From positions 1 through 7,634 of the forward strand of contig DAOWLH010000056.1 in assembly GCA_030643515.1 (NCBI GenBank): DNA of 7,634 nt. Reading direction: 5' to 3'. This stretch comes from Dehalococcoidia bacterium (lineage in GTDB: Bacteria; Chloroflexota; Dehalococcoidia; Dehalococcoidales; DAOWLH01). Below the pieces are notes generated by a model, which saw nothing but the letters and a program-made list of their open reading frames with translations, was not told where the DNA came from and ran no database searches. Shown one piece after another: positions 6,140 to 7,634 of the stretch. How positions within the stretch are numbered: position 1 is the stretch's first letter; every line of letters starts with the position of its first letter. A program made the position numbers and the translations under genes.

Positions 6140-6898
6140 ATGATTAGGGCAATAATATTTGACCTGGACGGCGTACTTGTGCAGACAGAGAAGATGAAGG
6201 CGTACTCCTATGCTCTGGCTGTTGCGCGCATAAGAAATCTCTCCGAACCGGACATTCAGGCCGTTGAGGCCTTCAAAGAAATAATTGGCTCTGCCCGCGA
6301 TGTTGCCTCTCGCCATGTCATGGAAAGGCTTGGCCTGGAAAAAGAGCTGAGACCGATGATGGCCGAGTACGGTGTTTCTCAGCCCTGGCAGGTGCTGACC
6401 GTAATCAGGATGGGCATTTATCGTAAGATGGCAGCCGACCCTGAAGTGCTTTGGAAAAACCGCTGGCCTCATTCGCTTGAGCTGCTGCGCCTGGCTAAGG
6501 AGAACTTCTGTGGTACCGCCCTGGTGACCATGTCGCGGCGGCAAGAGGTGATGCATGTCTTGCGCTCGCTTGGTATCGAACGTCAGCTTGATGTGGTGCT
6601 TACTGCCGAAGATATAAGCCACCCCAAGCCAGACCCGGAGATATATCTGCTGGCTGCTCGGAAGTTGGGTGTCCCGCCGGAGGAGTGTCTGGTACTGGAG
6701 GATTCAGTCAATGGCGTCAAGGCGGCCAAGGCCGCCGGTACCAATGTTGTTGCCATTGCCACGCCCTATACCTCGGCAGGTCTACACAAGAGCCGGATTG
6801 TGGATGATGCCTGGATTGTTCACCAGCCGGAAAAGCTTGTTGCGCTGGTCCGGAAACGCATTGAGGAGCACAACCGGACTCACCTCGAAACCCCTTGA
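6140..6898 (+). CDS. HAD-superfamily phosphatase/mutase, CbbY or beta-phosphoglucomutase-like
   Basis: A 252-residue cytosolic HAD hydrolase that probably removes or moves a phosphate on a small sugar phosphate. All four HAD motifs are present: I, FDLDGVL (7-13) with nucleophile Asp8 and acid/base Asp10; II, LVTMS (128-132) with Thr130; III, Lys163 in HPKPDP; IV, LEDSVNG (186-192) with Glu187 and Asp188 for magnesium. Residues from about 15 to 105 form a helical cap inserted after motif I, the C1 type of the Gph/CbbY/beta-phosphoglucomutase group. The cap sequence is not one I recognise, so the substrate is open. The ATG is 12 bases after the tkt stop, with AAGGCGGG (6126-6133) as ribosome site, so the two genes are likely one operon. 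CbbY-type phosphatases that remove the inhibitor xylulose 1,5-bisphosphate are known beside cbb genes; that role here is inference only. The last 19 bases overlap the oppositely oriented epimerase gene. Confidence 0.92.
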   Translation: MIRAIIFDLDGVLVQTEKMKAYSYALAVARIRNLSEPDIQAVEAFKEIIGSARDVASRHVMERLGLEKELRPMMAEYGVSQPWQVLTVIRMGIYRKMAADPEVLWKNRWPHSLELLRLAKENFCGTALVTMSRRQEVMHVLRSLGIERQLDVVLTAEDISHPKPDPEIYLLAARKLGVPPEECLVLEDSVNGVKAAKAAGTNVVAIATPYTSAGLHKSRIVDDAWIVHQPEKLVALVRKRIEEHNRTHLETP

Positions 6899-7524
6899 GC
6901 CAGCTTGTTCAAGCGCCGGTAGCTGTCAGCAGGATTATCCTTGAGGAAGATGGCACTGCCGATGTAGATGTAGTCGACTCCTGACCTGGCAACGGTAGCA
7001 ATGTTGTCTTCCTTGATGCCACCGTCGATGCCGATTTCCAGGCCAGGATACAGGCGGCGGAGCTCCTTTATTTTATCCAGCACCTCTGGTATGAACTTGC
7101 TGCCGTAGAAGCCGGGATGGACGGAGAGGAAGAGCAGGCTGTCAACTTTATCGGTCAGCGGCAGTATTGCCGAGGTGGGTGTTTCCGGGTTGATAGCCAG
7201 GCCGACACCGAGGTTGAGCTTCCGTGACTGCCTGATTACCTCCTGAGGTGAAGGGGCCGCCTCGTAGTGGAAGACCACTTTTTTGGCTCCCGCCTGGTTA
7301 AGACCTTCCAGATATTTCTCCGGGTCTCGTACCATTAAGTGAGCTTCCCAGTCAAGCTTCATAGGTAACCGGGCCAGGTACTGGTAGTTTATGCTATGTG
7401 ACGGCACAAAAACACCGTCCATAATGTCGAACTGAACATAGCTGGTGAAAGTCTCTGCCTGGAGCACCATGTCCTCAAGGGTCCGGGGATTGTCGGTGAG
7501 GATAGCGGGCACCAGTTGGCTCAT
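6880..7524 (-). CDS. rpe: Ribulose-phosphate 3-epimerase family protein, atypical metal site
   Basis: A 214-residue TIM-barrel protein of the family that interconverts ribulose 5-phosphate and xylulose 5-phosphate. Strand and loop motifs follow the family in order: VPAIL (5-9), FDIMDGVFVP (32-41), AHLMV (61-65), INPETP (111-116), SVHPGFYGSKFIPEVL (134-149), IDGGI (166-170) and the phosphate-binding GSAIF (189-193). Of the usual ligands, Asp33, His62 and catalytic Asp167 are present. The histidine normally two residues before the first aspartate is Gln31, the conserved Ser of PSIL is Ala7, and the Met before SVNPGF is Leu133. The barrel is otherwise intact, so it is not a pseudogene; it may be a divergent epimerase subfamily or act on another pentose or hexose phosphate. 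The ATG follows the cyclase-family stop after 8 bases with no good ribosome site (AGAGG is 13 bases away, inside that gene), which suggests translational coupling. It is co-oriented with that gene and converges on the HAD gene. Confidence 0.88.
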   Translation of the reverse strand: MSQLVPAILTDNPRTLEDMVLQAETFTSYVQFDIMDGVFVPSHSINYQYLARLPMKLDWEAHLMVRDPEKYLEGLNQAGAKKVVFHYEAAPSPQEVIRQSRKLNLGVGLAINPETPTSAILPLTDKVDSLLFLSVHPGFYGSKFIPEVLDKIKELRRLYPGLEIGIDGGIKEDNIATVARSGVDYIYIGSAIFLKDNPADSYRRLNKLAQGVSR

Positions 7525-7532
7525 CTTGGCTG

Positions 7533-7634
7533 CTATACCTCTCGCAGGAAAACTCGTGCCGGGGCGGCATCTCCGTCCTTCAGCCGGAGCGGCAGGCCGA
7601 TAAGTTCATAGTCGCCCGGTGGCACGTCGGTCAG
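7533..7634 (-). CDS. Cyclase-family (kynurenine formamidase-like) protein, last 33 residues
   Basis: An open frame enters from the right edge and ends in TAG at 7533-7535. The 33 visible residues include VPPGDYELIGLPLRL and DGDAAPARVFLREV. The pattern of PPG-Y-LIGLPL followed by G-D-APAR and a short hydrophobic end is that of the C-terminus of the cyclase / arylformamidase family, which are metal-dependent amidohydrolase-like enzymes. Most of the protein, including its HxGTHxD metal motif, lies outside the window, so the substrate cannot be judged. Only 8 bases separate it from the epimerase start, so both are probably on one transcript. Confidence 0.75.
   Translation of the reverse strand: MTDVPPGDYELIGLPLRLKDGDAAPARVFLREV

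Noticed and set aside
6020..6622. A 200-codon open frame on the minus strand opposite the tkt end and HAD gene.
   Set aside because: Both genes on the plus strand have intact family motifs; the antisense frame has low-complexity His/Gln-rich content, no family resemblance and no ribosome site of note.

Overview
The window reads as an ordinary bacterial chromosomal segment with dense, short-spaced genes and moderately high GC. The HrcA wing sequence (SAGSIPSDKGYR) and the overall HrcA sequence resemble, from memory, HrcA of Dehalococcoides-type Chloroflexota. I therefore lean to an uncultured Dehalococcoidia-like bacterium, but this is inference and not proof. No RNA gene, CRISPR array, insertion sequence or phage gene was seen.

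Left part (1-2956, all minus strand): a heat-shock operon in the order hrcA-grpE-dnaK. dnaK runs off the left edge after 423 codons. In front of hrcA lies a recognisable promoter (TTGACA, 17 bp, TAAATT) followed by a near-consensus CIRCE operator with the exact 9-bp spacer. This makes the operon a self-contained, HrcA-autoregulated chaperone unit: HrcA represses, GrpE exchanges nucleotide on DnaK, and DnaK folds clients.

Middle part (3027-6898): a LysR-type regulator of the CysL-like kind (minus strand) is divergent from a full-length transketolase (plus strand). The transketolase is followed after 12 bases by a HAD phosphatase of the CbbY/beta-phosphoglucomutase type. The 176 bases between the LysR and transketolase starts hold a plausible sigma70-type promoter in each direction.

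Right part (6880-7634, minus strand): a ribulose-phosphate 3-epimerase-like protein converges on the HAD gene and overlaps its end by 19 bases. It follows, after 8 bases, the 3' end of a cyclase-family (kynurenine-formamidase-like) gene that enters from the right edge. Transketolase, a CbbY-like phosphatase and a pentose-phosphate epimerase beside a LysR regulator recall the layout of Calvin-cycle (cbb) clusters. No RuBisCO or phosphoribulokinase is present here, so the non-oxidative pentose phosphate pathway is the safer reading.

The most notable points are the variant CIRCE with an extra half-site overlapping the -10, the epimerase lacking one usual metal-ligand histidine, and the overlapping convergent gene pair. 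I found no convincing undescribed system.
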